From: MPNO01 sp965205995
Lineage (GTDB): Bacteria > Pseudomonadota > Alphaproteobacteria > MPNO01
Direction: 5' to 3'
Length of the DNA stretch: 64,000 bases
Assembly: GCA_965205995.1 (NCBI GenBank)
Contig: OZ242200.1
Span: 4,030,001 to 4,094,000 of the forward strand
In this document: one piece after another, positions 53,696 to 61,486 of the stretch
Layout of the letters: each line of letters begins with the position of its first letter
Numbering within the stretch: the first letter of the stretch is position 1
The notes under the pieces: generated by a model
Databases searched by the model: none
Told to the model about the DNA's origin: nothing
What the model saw: the letters and a program-made list of their open reading frames with translations, nothing else
Made by a program: the position numbers and the translations under genes

Positions 53696-54748
53696 TCAGT
53701 TTCCGAGCGCCGCGACGCCGGTCTCTTCGGCGATCCCGTCCAGCACCGCGCGCAGCGCGTCCGGGATCGGGACGCCGTTCGTCGTGCGATCCGCCTGCCG
53801 CGCGGCGCGCCCGTCGCCAGGCACCCGGACCTCCTCGAAGCCGGGCATCACGGCCGAGCCGCGCATCTCGCCGGCCACCCTGTCGACCGCTTTCCCGATC
53901 GCCGCGACTTCGCCGAACGCCGCCGGGTCGAGGGCGCAGATGAACTGCCCGGTATTGGCGGCTCGGTCGACGTCGGCGGCGTAGTCGATCAAATCCCCGC
54001 CCATCGCCGCGCCGTTGAGCGTGCCCGCGAGCAGCCCGATGACGAGGCCGAGCGCATAGCCCTTGTAGCCGCCCATCGGCAGCAGCAGCCCTTCCGAAGC
54101 GCGTGTCGGATCGGTGAGCGGGGTGCCGTCGCGCTCGATCATCCAGCCCTCGGGCATGGTTTCGCCGCGCTGCGCAACGGCCCTGATCTTGCCCATCGAC
54201 GCGACGGTGGTCGCGAAATCCATCACCACCGGGGTGCCGTCCCCGGCCGGGATCGCGACCGCGAGGGGGTTGGTGCTGAGCAGCAGGTCGACGCCGCCCC
54301 AGGGCGGCATCTGGTTGCCGCCGCCGACGGCGCCGTAGATGCCGATCATGCCGTGCGCGAGCGGCATCGCGGCGTAGACCGAAGCCGCGCCGGCGTGGTT
54401 GCCGTTGCGCGTGCCGGCCCAGCCGATGCCGGTCCCGGATGCCTTCCGGATCGCCGTCCGGACCGCGTGTTCGACCGCGAGGTGACCCATCCCGTTGTCC
54501 CCGTCGATGACAGCGACCGAAGCCGATTCCCGCGCGATTCCGATCTTCGGGGTCCGGTTGATGCCGCCGCCCCGGATGCGCTTCAGATAATCCGGCAGGC
54601 GGAAGATCCCGTGCGCGTCGAACCCGGTGAGGTCGGCGGCGACCATCAGCCGCGCGACATCGGCCGCGTCGCCCCCGGGCAGCCCCTCGCCGGCCATCAC
54701 CTGGGCGATGAAGCGTTCGAGTTCGCCGGACGGAAAGCGCTCGCTCAT
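53696..54748 (-). CDS. Malate/L-lactate dehydrogenase-like (LDH2 family) oxidoreductase
   Basis: A 350-residue NAD(P) oxidoreductase of the LDH2/ureidoglycolate dehydrogenase family. Landmarks are ADLTGFDAHGIFRLPDYL, GIGWAGTRNGNHAGAAS with the catalytic His, LLLSTNPLAVAIPA, PVVMDFATTVASMGK and GGYKGYALGL. It oxidises a 2-hydroxy acid or reduces an imino or oxo acid. Its ATG overlaps the EamA gene stop (ATGA), so the two are coupled. The SDR downstream could act on a related substrate. Confidence 0.9.
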   Translation of the reverse strand: MSERFPSGELERFIAQVMAGEGLPGGDAADVARLMVAADLTGFDAHGIFRLPDYLKRIRGGGINRTPKIGIARESASVAVIDGDNGMGHLAVEHAVRTAIRKASGTGIGWAGTRNGNHAGAASVYAAMPLAHGMIGIYGAVGGGNQMPPWGGVDLLLSTNPLAVAIPAGDGTPVVMDFATTVASMGKIRAVAQRGETMPEGWMIERDGTPLTDPTRASEGLLLPMGGYKGYALGLVIGLLAGTLNGAAMGGDLIDYAADVDRAANTGQFICALDPAAFGEVAAIGKAVDRVAGEMRGSAVMPGFEEVRVPGDGRAARQADRTTNGVPIPDALRAVLDGIAEETGVAALGN

Positions 54749-55638
54749 CTCGTCCTCCGTGTTTCCCGGTGCCACACATAAAGCCCGCTGCCGATGACGA
54801 TCAAGGCGCCGAGGATGCTGTACCCGTCCGGGAAGTCGCCGAAGATCAGAAGGCCCAGCGTGGTCGCCCAGATCAGCTGGCTGTAAATGAAGGGCGACAG
54901 CACCGAGGCGGGCGCCCGCTCGAGCCCCTTGATCAGCAGATAGTGCCCGAGCCCGAACAGGCACCCGGTCGCCGCCATCATCGCCCAGCCCGCGGCGTCC
55001 GGCGCGGTCCAGCGGAAGGGGACGAAGATCGACATCGCCACGGTGCCGACGGCGGCGGACCAGAACAGGCTGGTGCGCGCGTGGTCGGTGCGCCCGGCGA
55101 TCCGGGTCAGCACCTGGTAGAGCGCGTAGCAGACCGCGGTTCCGAGCGGGAGTATCGCCGCCCAGTGCATCACCCCGAGCCCGGGCCGGATGATCACCAT
55201 GACCCCGGCGAAGCCGACCAGGATGGCGAGCCAGCGGCGGAGTCCCACCTGTTCCTTGAGGATCGGGATCGAGAACGCGGTCACCAGAAGCGGCGCGAAG
55301 AAGTTGATCGCCACCGCGTCGGCCAAAGCGAGATAGCGCAGCGCGGTGAAGAAGAGGAGGGTTCCGAGCAGCAGGATCGCCGAGCGGGAGAGTTGCAGCC
55401 AGGGCCGCGTCGTCCGCATCTGGGCGCCGATCCCCGACCGCGCGAAGATCGCCATGAACACGATCGCGTGGAAGACATAGCGGCCCCAGACGATCTGTGC
55501 GGTGTCGTAGTCCCGCGCCAGCAGCTTGACCACGCTCTCGCCGCAGCCGAACAGCGCGGTCCCGCACAGCATCATCACGATGCCGAAGCGGATGTCCCGC
55601 GCGGTGACGGCACGCGCCGGGGCGGAGGCTTCACTCAC
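54745..55638 (-). CDS. EamA-type (DMT superfamily) transporter
   Basis: A 297-residue inner-membrane protein with about ten helices in two EamA halves. Examples are MMLCGTALFGCGESVVKLLA, LADAVAINFFAPLLVTAFSI, the second half starting AAILPLGTAVCYALYQVLTR, and the end SILGALIVIGSGLYVW. The family moves metabolites such as amino acids. It is the first gene of the unit EamA-LDH2-SDR. It diverges from the heme-oxygenase-like gene at 55882 across 243 bases that hold the promoters. Confidence 0.88.
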   Translation of the reverse strand: MSEASAPARAVTARDIRFGIVMMLCGTALFGCGESVVKLLARDYDTAQIVWGRYVFHAIVFMAIFARSGIGAQMRTTRPWLQLSRSAILLLGTLLFFTALRYLALADAVAINFFAPLLVTAFSIPILKEQVGLRRWLAILVGFAGVMVIIRPGLGVMHWAAILPLGTAVCYALYQVLTRIAGRTDHARTSLFWSAAVGTVAMSIFVPFRWTAPDAAGWAMMAATGCLFGLGHYLLIKGLERAPASVLSPFIYSQLIWATTLGLLIFGDFPDGYSILGALIVIGSGLYVWHRETRRTR

Positions 55639-55881
55639 CCGTGTCTTGTCCGGGCCACACCGCCTGCTGTCCGAGCCCCGAGGCCGCCGGCCGCGCCGGT
55701 GACGATCGCCGCGACCTGGGAAAGGCTTTGCGGTTTCATTGTCCTGCTTTCAAGCCCCCGCGATGGCGGCCGGGGAGGAGGCGGGAAACTAGCGGCGCCG
55801 ACGCCCCCGGTCGAGACCCGCCGCGTCTGGACAGCCGCGCCGTGGTGGACGATCATCCACCGGCGAGCAGGAGGGACCGAC

Positions 55882-56598
55882 ATGGCGCTGACGGCCGAAA
55901 AGGTGCTGGACGAGATCGACCGGATCCACAAGGCGAAGCCGATCTACGGCCACCCGCTCTGGGCGGGGATGCTGGACGACAGCCACTCGCTGGAGCAGAT
56001 CCGCTATTTCTGCAGGCAGCACGGGATCCTGCCGCTCCACAACCACAACTATCACGGCCGGCTCTACGTCATCTGCCCGGACCCGGCATGGCGCGAGGAG
56101 ATCGCCGAGGTGACCTATGAGGAGGCGACCGGCCGGCTGCACGCCGACGGCGTCTCCCACCACAAGCTCTATCTCAACTACGCCGCCGCGATCGGCATCC
56201 CGAAGGCGGAGATGTACGCGACCAAATACTGCGCCGGCACCACCGCCTTCTTCGCCTATTTCTCCTATATCTGCGGCAAGACCTTCCTCGAGGGGGTGGC
56301 CTCGCACATGCTGGGCGGCGAGGCGCCGATCCCCGGCACCTACGGGCGGATCGCCGAACGGCTCAAGGCGCGCTTCGGGCTCGACGGCAAGGGGGTTGCC
56401 TACTGGCACGTCCATGACAGCGCCGACGAGGAGCATTCGGGCGTCGGCAAGAAGCTCTTGGACCAGTACGCGACCACCCAGGAGGAGTTGGGGCTGGTCA
56501 TCGACACGGTGCAGACGACGGTCGACGTGATGCACCTGATGTACGATGACATCTGGGCGCATATGCAGCTTGTCGAGGCCGCCGAGGCGGCCGAATAG
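55882..56598 (+). CDS. Heme-oxygenase-like/PqqC-TenA-type protein 1 (possible diiron oxidase)
   Basis: A 238-residue all-helical protein of the TenA/PqqC/heme-oxygenase-like group. Possible metal ligands are Glu80 and His87 (YEEATGRLH), His176/His178 with Glu183/Glu184/His185 (WHVHDSADEEHS) and Asp215/His218 (DVMH). This E-X6-H ... H...E..H ... D..H spacing resembles heme-oxygenase-like diiron oxidases. The substrate is unknown. GCAGGAGG precedes the ATG. A Rid-family gene follows eight bases later, and a second protein of the same fold is encoded after that. Confidence 0.75.
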   Translation: MALTAEKVLDEIDRIHKAKPIYGHPLWAGMLDDSHSLEQIRYFCRQHGILPLHNHNYHGRLYVICPDPAWREEIAEVTYEEATGRLHADGVSHHKLYLNYAAAIGIPKAEMYATKYCAGTTAFFAYFSYICGKTFLEGVASHMLGGEAPIPGTYGRIAERLKARFGLDGKGVAYWHVHDSADEEHSGVGKKLLDQYATTQEELGLVIDTVQTTVDVMHLMYDDIWAHMQLVEAAEAAE

Positions 56599-56606
56599 GG
56601 GGGAAG

Positions 56607-57008
56607 ATGGAGCAGCGCGAACACCACAAGGGAACCTGGCAGGAGAACCGCTCGTTCTCCCCCGTGGTGACCACCAGAGGCGGGCGCATGGTGTGGGCCG
56701 CCGGGCACGGCGCGCCGGCGGATGCGGACGGCAATTCGCTGGCCGGCGATTTCGCCGCCCAGACCCGCGAATCCTTCCGCCTGCTCGCGGCCACGCTCGA
56801 ACGCGCGGGCGCCCGGCTCGACGACATGGTGACGATGACCGTGTTCATCGTCGATTCGCGCTACGGCACCGAATTCACCGATATCCGCAAGGAATTCTTC
56901 ACCGGCGGCTACCCGGCGAGCGCGCTGATCACCTGCGCCGGCTTCGCCGTGCCCGAGATGATGGTCGAGATCCAGGGTATCGCGGTGGTGGACGACCAGG
57001 GAGCATAG
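56607..57008 (+). CDS. RidA/YjgF/YER057c-UK114 family protein lacking the RidA arginine
   Basis: A 133-residue protein with the Rid fold. It has FSPVVTTRGGRMVWAAGHGA, DFAAQTRESFRLLAATLERAGARLDDMVTMTVFI and a C-terminal VEIQGIAVV. Where RidA has the catalytic Arg (PARS) it reads YPASALI, so the classical enamine/imine deaminase activity is not expected. Subgroups without this Arg occur in catabolic and biosynthetic clusters. It lies eight bases after one heme-oxygenase-like gene and three bases before another, so the three are one operon. Confidence 0.85.
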   Translation: MEQREHHKGTWQENRSFSPVVTTRGGRMVWAAGHGAPADADGNSLAGDFAAQTRESFRLLAATLERAGARLDDMVTMTVFIVDSRYGTEFTDIRKEFFTGGYPASALITCAGFAVPEMMVEIQGIAVVDDQGA

Positions 57009-57011
57009 ACG

Positions 57012-57746
57012 ATGGCAGGCAAATCCCCGTTCCGGAAAGAGCTGGAGGACGCGGTGCTGGAGCGCCACTGCGCCAACCACCCGATGACCGAGAAATGGGC
57101 CAAGGGCGAGCTCGGTCGCCGCGCCTGCATGGGCTGGGCGGTCGAGCACTGGCACTGGATCTCCAACATGGTCCAGGAGGTCTCGTTCAATATCTGCGCC
57201 AAGGCGCCGCCCGACGTGGTCGAGCTCGAACTCGAGAACTTCCACGAGGAGACCGACCCCGAGTATTCGCATCTCGACATCGTGCTCCGCTTCGCCGAGG
57301 CGAACGGCGCGGATCTCGCCGCGGTCAAGGCGGGGCGCGGCCTGCCGACGACACGGTCATGGGTCGCCTGGCTCAAATGGGTCGCCAAGGAGCAGCCCTG
57401 GCATTGCGCGGTCGCCGCGATCCGCATCGGCACCGAGTCGCAGTCGCCGATGCTCTATTCCAAGGTCCTGCCGGCGCTCCGGAAGTCCTACGAATACCCC
57501 GAGCCCGCGATCGAGCATTTCTGGCTCCACGCCGAGGTCGATATCGAGCACGGCGACCGCGGCTTCGCGGCGCTGGAGCGCCACTGCACGACCCGCGAGA
57601 TGAAGGACGAGGCGATCCACTGGGCGCGCGAGAGCGCGGTGATGCGCTGGTTCTATTTCGACGGCATCTATCTGCACTACGAGAACGACTACGCGCTCGC
57701 GCGCCCCGCTAAATCAGCGCCAGGCGCTAAATCAGCGCCAGGCTGA
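57012..57746 (+). CDS. Heme-oxygenase-like/PqqC-TenA-type protein 2 (possible diiron oxidase)
   Basis: A 244-residue helical protein related in fold to the product of the gene two before it. Candidate ligands are Glu80 and His87 (EETDPEYSH), His163, Glu169 and His170 (HAEVDIEHGD) and Asp207/His212 (FDGIYLH). HAEVDIEHG is PqqC-like. It keeps ligand positions similar to protein 1, so both may bind two irons. The last twelve residues are AKSAPG twice, from an 18-bp tandem repeat that also covers the end of the TRAP gene on the other strand. It overlaps that gene tail to tail by 20 bases. Confidence 0.75.
   Translation: MAGKSPFRKELEDAVLERHCANHPMTEKWAKGELGRRACMGWAVEHWHWISNMVQEVSFNICAKAPPDVVELELENFHEETDPEYSHLDIVLRFAEANGADLAAVKAGRGLPTTRSWVAWLKWVAKEQPWHCAVAAIRIGTESQSPMLYSKVLPALRKSYEYPEPAIEHFWLHAEVDIEHGDRGFAALERHCTTREMKDEAIHWARESAVMRWFYFDGIYLHYENDYALARPAKSAPGAKSAPG
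57708..57743. repeat. 18-bp perfect tandem duplication in convergent gene ends
   Basis: The unit GCTAAATCAGCGCCAGGC occurs at 57708-57725 and 57726-57743. On the plus strand it extends the heme-oxygenase-like protein by AKSAPG. On the minus strand each copy contains a TAG stop for the TRAP gene, so its coding end is unaffected. The length is a multiple of three, so both frames were preserved. Confidence 0.9.
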
Positions 57747-59040
57747 GCACCGGGTAGGCGATGATCAGGATCAGCACCAGCAGCATGATGAAGGCGAAGG
57801 GGAAGGCGCCGGCGAAGATGTGCGCGAGCGTGATCGAGCGGTCCTGAAGCGTGCTCTTGATGGTGAAGCACGAGATGCCGAGCGGCGGGGTGAGCAAGCC
57901 GATCTCGGCGCCGATGACGGTGACGATGCCGAACCAGACGATGTTGCCGCCGAGCGCCTCGACCGAGCTCAGGAACAGCGGCACCACGATGAGGATGATC
58001 GAGGCGGTCTCGATGATGGTCCCCAGCAGCACCATCAGGATCACGTAGATCGCCATCAGCCCGGTCATGCCGAAATCCATGCTGGTCAGCCAGTCGCTGA
58101 ACTGGGTCGGCAGCGCGGCGACGCCGAGCATGCGGCTGTACATCGACGCCGAGATGATCAGGAACAGGATCGCCGCCGTGATCTGGCCGGTCTCCACCAG
58201 CACCCGCCAGAAACCGCGCCAGGTCAGGCGGCGCTTCAGGACGCCGATGGCGAGCGCCCCCGCCGATCCTGCCGCCCCCGCCTCCTCCGGCGAGAACCAG
58301 CCGGTATAGATCCCGCCCAGCACCAGGACGACCAGGAAGGCGACCGGCAGCAGCAGCCGGAAAATGTCCCAGAGGCCCATCGTCTCGTCGTCCGCCACGA
58401 CCGCCGTGAGCTCCTTCTCGCTGATGAATTTGGGGAACGCCCGGGCCATCAGCACGATGCCGAGGATGAAGGCGGTCGCCAGGATGATGCCGGGGATGAA
58501 CCCGGCGATGAACATGTGGCCGACCGACACCTCGGCGACGATGGCGTAGATGATCAGCATCGAGGACGGCGGGATCAGCATGCCGAGCACCGATGAGCCG
58601 GCGACCACGCCGACCGAGAACTGCCTTGTGTAGCCGAAGCGGCGCATCTCCGGCACCGCGATGCGGGTGAACACCGAGGCCGATGCGATCGACGAGCCGG
58701 TGATCGAGGCGAACAGCGCGTTCGCCGCCACCGTCGCCATGCCGAGCCCGCCGCGCACCCGGCGGAACATCTGCTCGGCGACCTTGTAGACATCCGCGCC
58801 GAGCCCGATCTCGCTGGCGACGATCCCCATCAGCGCGAAGAGCGGGATATTGGCGAACACCGCATGGGCGATGGTGTCGTGGGTGGCCGCGGCCAGCAGG
58901 CTGATCGCGACCTCGACCGAGTCGCGATAGATCCACACCCCGATGAAGGAGACCAGGCCGAGCGCGACGGCGACGTGGATGCCGGCATAGATCAGGACCA
59001 GGATGGCGATGACCGACGCAATCCCGACCTCGACGCCCAC
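57727..59040 (-). CDS. TRAP transporter large permease (DctM type)
   Basis: A 437-residue membrane protein with about twelve helices. It has the conserved AANALFASITGSSIASASVFTR cut at SITGSS, LGMLIPPSSMLIIY, GFIPGI and near the end GLLTPPLGISCF. With the small subunit and the binding protein it moves an organic acid or related substrate driven by an ion gradient. The GTG start at 59040 lies six bases after the small-subunit stop. It is the last gene of the TRAP set and converges on the heme-oxygenase-like operon. Confidence 0.92.
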   Translation of the reverse strand: MGVEVGIASVIAILVLIYAGIHVAVALGLVSFIGVWIYRDSVEVAISLLAAATHDTIAHAVFANIPLFALMGIVASEIGLGADVYKVAEQMFRRVRGGLGMATVAANALFASITGSSIASASVFTRIAVPEMRRFGYTRQFSVGVVAGSSVLGMLIPPSSMLIIYAIVAEVSVGHMFIAGFIPGIILATAFILGIVLMARAFPKFISEKELTAVVADDETMGLWDIFRLLLPVAFLVVLVLGGIYTGWFSPEEAGAAGSAGALAIGVLKRRLTWRGFWRVLVETGQITAAILFLIISASMYSRMLGVAALPTQFSDWLTSMDFGMTGLMAIYVILMVLLGTIIETASIILIVVPLFLSSVEALGGNIVWFGIVTVIGAEIGLLTPPLGISCFTIKSTLQDRSITLAHIFAGAFPFAFIMLLVLILIIAYPVLSLALI

Positions 59041-59046
59041 CGCCCG

Positions 59047-59601
59047 TCAGCCCTGCGTGCGGCCGGTCATGGCACGCCAGTGATCGGCCAGCATGATCGC
59101 GAACTGGACCATGGTGACGACGACGGCGATGACGATGATCAGCGCGACCGGCCAGACCGGCGCGGTGAACATGCCGTCGACGCCGATATAGTAGTCGTTC
59201 TCCCAGGATTCCAGGAAGAACGGCACGCTGCCCCAGATGATCAGCCCCATGAAGCCGGTGCCCAGCAGGCAGGTCGCGACGCCCATGCCGTGACCCGCCG
59301 CCGGGCTGCGCCGCATGACCTGGTTGAACAGCCCGTCCGAGCGCGTCAGCACGCCGCGGCGGAGCGAATCCGCGAGCTGCATGAAGACGATGCCGATGAT
59401 CGAGATCTCGATCATCTCGATGACGCCGATGATCGGCGCGTTGAACGCCGAACGGCTGATCGCCTCGGCGTTGATCAGCAGCATCAGCACCACGATCCAG
59501 CACGAGCCGGCGGCGTTCATGCCGCCGACCAGCGAGGCGAAGGCGCGGTAGACGGCGCTCCGGGGAGTTTCTTCCCCGGAGCGCGGCGCGCTATCCGTCA
59601 A
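59047..59601 (-). CDS. TRAP transporter small permease (DctQ type)
   Basis: A 184-residue protein with four predicted membrane helices (AAGSCWIVVLMLLINAEAIS, IGVIEMIEISIIGIVFMQLA and two near the end), typical of DctQ subunits. The start is probably the TTG at 59601, six bases after the binding-protein stop. It forms the membrane complex with the large permease directly downstream. Length and helix pattern are normal. Confidence 0.88.
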   Translation of the reverse strand: MTDSAPRSGEETPRSAVYRAFASLVGGMNAAGSCWIVVLMLLINAEAISRSAFNAPIIGVIEMIEISIIGIVFMQLADSLRRGVLTRSDGLFNQVMRRSPAAGHGMGVATCLLGTGFMGLIIWGSVPFFLESWENDYYIGVDGMFTAPVWPVALIIVIAVVVTMVQFAIMLADHWRAMTGRTQG

Positions 59602-59607
59602 ACGCGC

Positions 59608-60693
59608 CTACTCCTTGTCCCAGTGCCGGATGATCGGCTGCTTGGCGGCGCGCATCTTGTCCATATAGGCGGTCAGCAGCTTGGTGCCGGGGAGCCCCTG
59701 CGCATCCAGCTTTCCGGCCCAGTCCTTGGCGATATTGGGCATCGTCCTGGCCCAGCCCTCGCGCGCCGCCTGCGACATCTGGATGATCTCGCCGCCCTTC
59801 GCCTTGTAGTTCGCATAGGCCTTGCCGGCGTCGTCGATCGCCTGCTGGGCGGTGTGGTCGCGGTAATCGGCGGCGACCGCGTGGATCGCCTCGCGCACCG
59901 CGGCGGGCAGCCGCTTGTAGGAGCCCACGTTCATCGTCAGCGCCTTGGAGTTGGCGGTGCCGATATCGGCCTTGAGCATGAACTTGGCGCCCTCGACCAG
60001 CTTGAAGGCGACCGCCGCGTCGGTCCACAGCATCGAGCCGTCGATCGCACCGGTCTTGAACTTGTTGTAGTAGTGGACCATCGAGCCGATCACCGGCGTC
60101 GCGCCGGTTCCCGTGAGATAGCGCATGTTGATCCCGGCGCCGGCGATCTTCAGCCCCTTGAACTCCTCCAGCTTGGTGATCCGCTTGCGGAAGAACATCT
60201 GGTAGGTGTCGATCACCGAGAAGCTCGACAGCAGGATCTGGTTGTATTTGAGCCAGGCCTGCTTCATCGCCGGGAACGCCTCGGCGAGCTCGTCGACGCT
60301 GCGCGACAGCAGCACCGGGTCGGCGGTGACGAACGGCGTCACATAGGCGACGGCCTGCATCGGCACCTTGTCCTGGTGGAACACGCTGGTGACCACGCCG
60401 ATATCGCCGAGCCCCTTCTGCATGCCGGTCATGACATGGCGGACCTTGACGATCTGGCCGGCAAAGGCCTTGTTCCAGCTGATCTTGTATGCGCCCGACT
60501 TGGCGAGCCGCTTGTCGACCTCCGGTATCAGGTAGCTGAGAAACGTCCTGACCTGGAGCGCGCGCGGCGGGTAGCCGTCGACCGCGGTCAGCGCGATCGT
60601 CTTCTGGGCGTGAGCGGGGCCTCCCGGCGCCGCGACGAGCAGGGCCAGCGCCGCGCCCGCGAGCGCCATTGTCCCGGTAGTGCCGACTCGCAT
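59608..60693 (-). CDS. TRAP transporter solute-binding protein (DctP type)
   Basis: A 361-residue periplasmic protein. The Sec signal peptide is at the start (MALAGAALALLVAAPGGPAHA) with cleavage after AHA. The DctP fold includes KVRHVMTGMQKGLGDIGVV, EEFKGLKIAGAGINMRYL, and a conserved Arg (MRYL) that in many members binds the substrate carboxylate. The ATG at 60693 follows GGGAGGAAAAACC. It is the first gene of the TRAP set on the minus strand. The substrate is unknown; many TRAP systems take up carboxylates. Confidence 0.92.
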   Translation of the reverse strand: MRVGTTGTMALAGAALALLVAAPGGPAHAQKTIALTAVDGYPPRALQVRTFLSYLIPEVDKRLAKSGAYKISWNKAFAGQIVKVRHVMTGMQKGLGDIGVVTSVFHQDKVPMQAVAYVTPFVTADPVLLSRSVDELAEAFPAMKQAWLKYNQILLSSFSVIDTYQMFFRKRITKLEEFKGLKIAGAGINMRYLTGTGATPVIGSMVHYYNKFKTGAIDGSMLWTDAAVAFKLVEGAKFMLKADIGTANSKALTMNVGSYKRLPAAVREAIHAVAADYRDHTAQQAIDDAGKAYANYKAKGGEIIQMSQAAREGWARTMPNIAKDWAGKLDAQGLPGTKLLTAYMDKMRAAKQPIIRHWDKE

Positions 60694-60802
60694 GGTTTTT
60701 CCTCCCTTCAAGCGGCCGGCATCGTCGATCCCGCCGGCCAAGCCGCGGGAGTGTAGTCGACGCGGAAGCGCGCGAACAGGCGGGCGCCGTATCGAGGGAC
60801 CG

Positions 60803-61177
60803 CTACTCCGCCGCCGAGTCGAGGATGCTCTGCGGCGTCGAGGAGACGATCTCGGCATAGGTCGGAACGAACGCGCCCTTGTCGAGATCCTCGATCAAAG
60901 TGACGAATTCGAGGTTCATGGCGGCGAGCTGCTGGCGGATCCCGGCATGCACCTCGATATCCGACCATTCGCCGATCAAGTAGAAGTGATCGGGGTCCTC
61001 GGTATCGCGGCACAGCACGCCGTCCTTCACCTGGGCCGGCGATTTGTGCATCGGGTTGCCGTCCGAATAGTCGAACGCGTCGAACTTCACGATGAACTCG
61101 TCCCCGGTGCCCGCTTTCACGCGGAAATCGTAGACGTGGAAATAATTCCCCTTGGTGGCAAGTGCGACCAGCGGCAT
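60803..61177 (-). CDS. Antibiotic-biosynthesis-monooxygenase (ABM)-like small protein
   Basis: A 124-residue dimeric alpha/beta-barrel-type protein. The pattern VYDFRVKAGTGDEFIVKFDAF, FYLIGEWSD and AMNLEFVTLIEDLD fits the ABM/quinol monooxygenase family. Such proteins oxidise quinols or bind heme or aromatic compounds without a cofactor, but several have no known reaction. It lies 109 bases upstream of the TRAP binding-protein gene on the same strand and could belong to the same transcription unit. Confidence 0.7.
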   Translation of the reverse strand: MPLVALATKGNYFHVYDFRVKAGTGDEFIVKFDAFDYSDGNPMHKSPAQVKDGVLCRDTEDPDHFYLIGEWSDIEVHAGIRQQLAAMNLEFVTLIEDLDKGAFVPTYAEIVSSTPQSILDSAAE

Positions 61178-61281
61178 GACCTTCTCCCCTTGGCGTTTCC
61201 CGTGGCGTCCTCACCTCGGCCAGCCGCGCCGCCAGCCCCCGGGCGCCGGGCCGCAGGTGGAAGACGCCGACTAAACCATTT

Positions 61282-61363
61282 CCGCGCCGGGTCGGGATGA
61301 GGAAATTTTGTTGCCCCCCCCACCCTCACCCTGAGTAGCGGCGAAGCCGCGTATCGAAGGGCC
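61282..61363. repeat. Intergenic palindromic repeat, copy 3
   Basis: CGGGATGAGGAAATTTT near 61293-61309 and CCCTCACCCTGAGTAGCGG... to CGTATCGAAGGGC near 61324-61363 match the two halves of the repeats at 51011-51123 and 52777-52873. The left half is shorter here. It lies upstream of the Rieske operon in the divergent spacer. Confidence 0.7.
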
Positions 61364-61377
61364 GGCAACCGCACAAT

Positions 61378-61419
61378 CCGTCACCCCGGATTTCCGCTTC
61401 GCTGGGTCCGGGGTGACGG
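61378..61419. repeat. 13-bp perfect inverted repeat
   Basis: CCGTCACCCCGGA (61378-61390) and its complement TCCGGGGTGACGG (61407-61419) frame a 16-base loop (TTTCCGCTTCGCTGGG). The GTCACCCCGGA stem is a common REP-like palindrome in alphaproteobacteria. It is about 70 bases before the Rieske gene. Confidence 0.75.
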
Positions 61420-61446
61420 GAGAAGGCGATTCGAAAGGCGGGCTTG

Positions 61447-61475
61447 TTGACACCCCGCGCGCGCCGCCCTTAGGG
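61447..61475 (+). promoter_or_regulatory. Possible promoter for the Rieske oxygenase operon
   Basis: TTGACA (61447-61452), a 17-base spacer and TTAGGG (61470-61475) lie just upstream of the ATG at 61487. The -35 is perfect and the -10 is weak but in place. The implied leader is very short (a few bases), so either initiation is near-leaderless or the site is coincidental. Confidence 0.4.
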
Positions 61476-61486
61476 TTTCGGCCCCG

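Larger units (their letters stand above)
61178..61486. other. 309-bp intergenic region with two repeats and a promoter-like site
   Basis: Between the divergent ABM-like gene and the Rieske oxygenase gene lie a third copy of the palindromic repeat, a separate 13-bp hairpin and a TTGACA-N17-TTAGGG site. The part at 61178-61281 is Gly/Ala/Arg-coding in all frames and shows no gene with a recognisable domain. Confidence 0.55.

Noticed and set aside
55882..57746. A PQQ biosynthesis locus because of the PqqC-like folds
   Set aside because: No pqqA, pqqB, pqqD or pqqE lies beside the genes, and the radical SAM gene is 15 kb away with a different neighbourhood.
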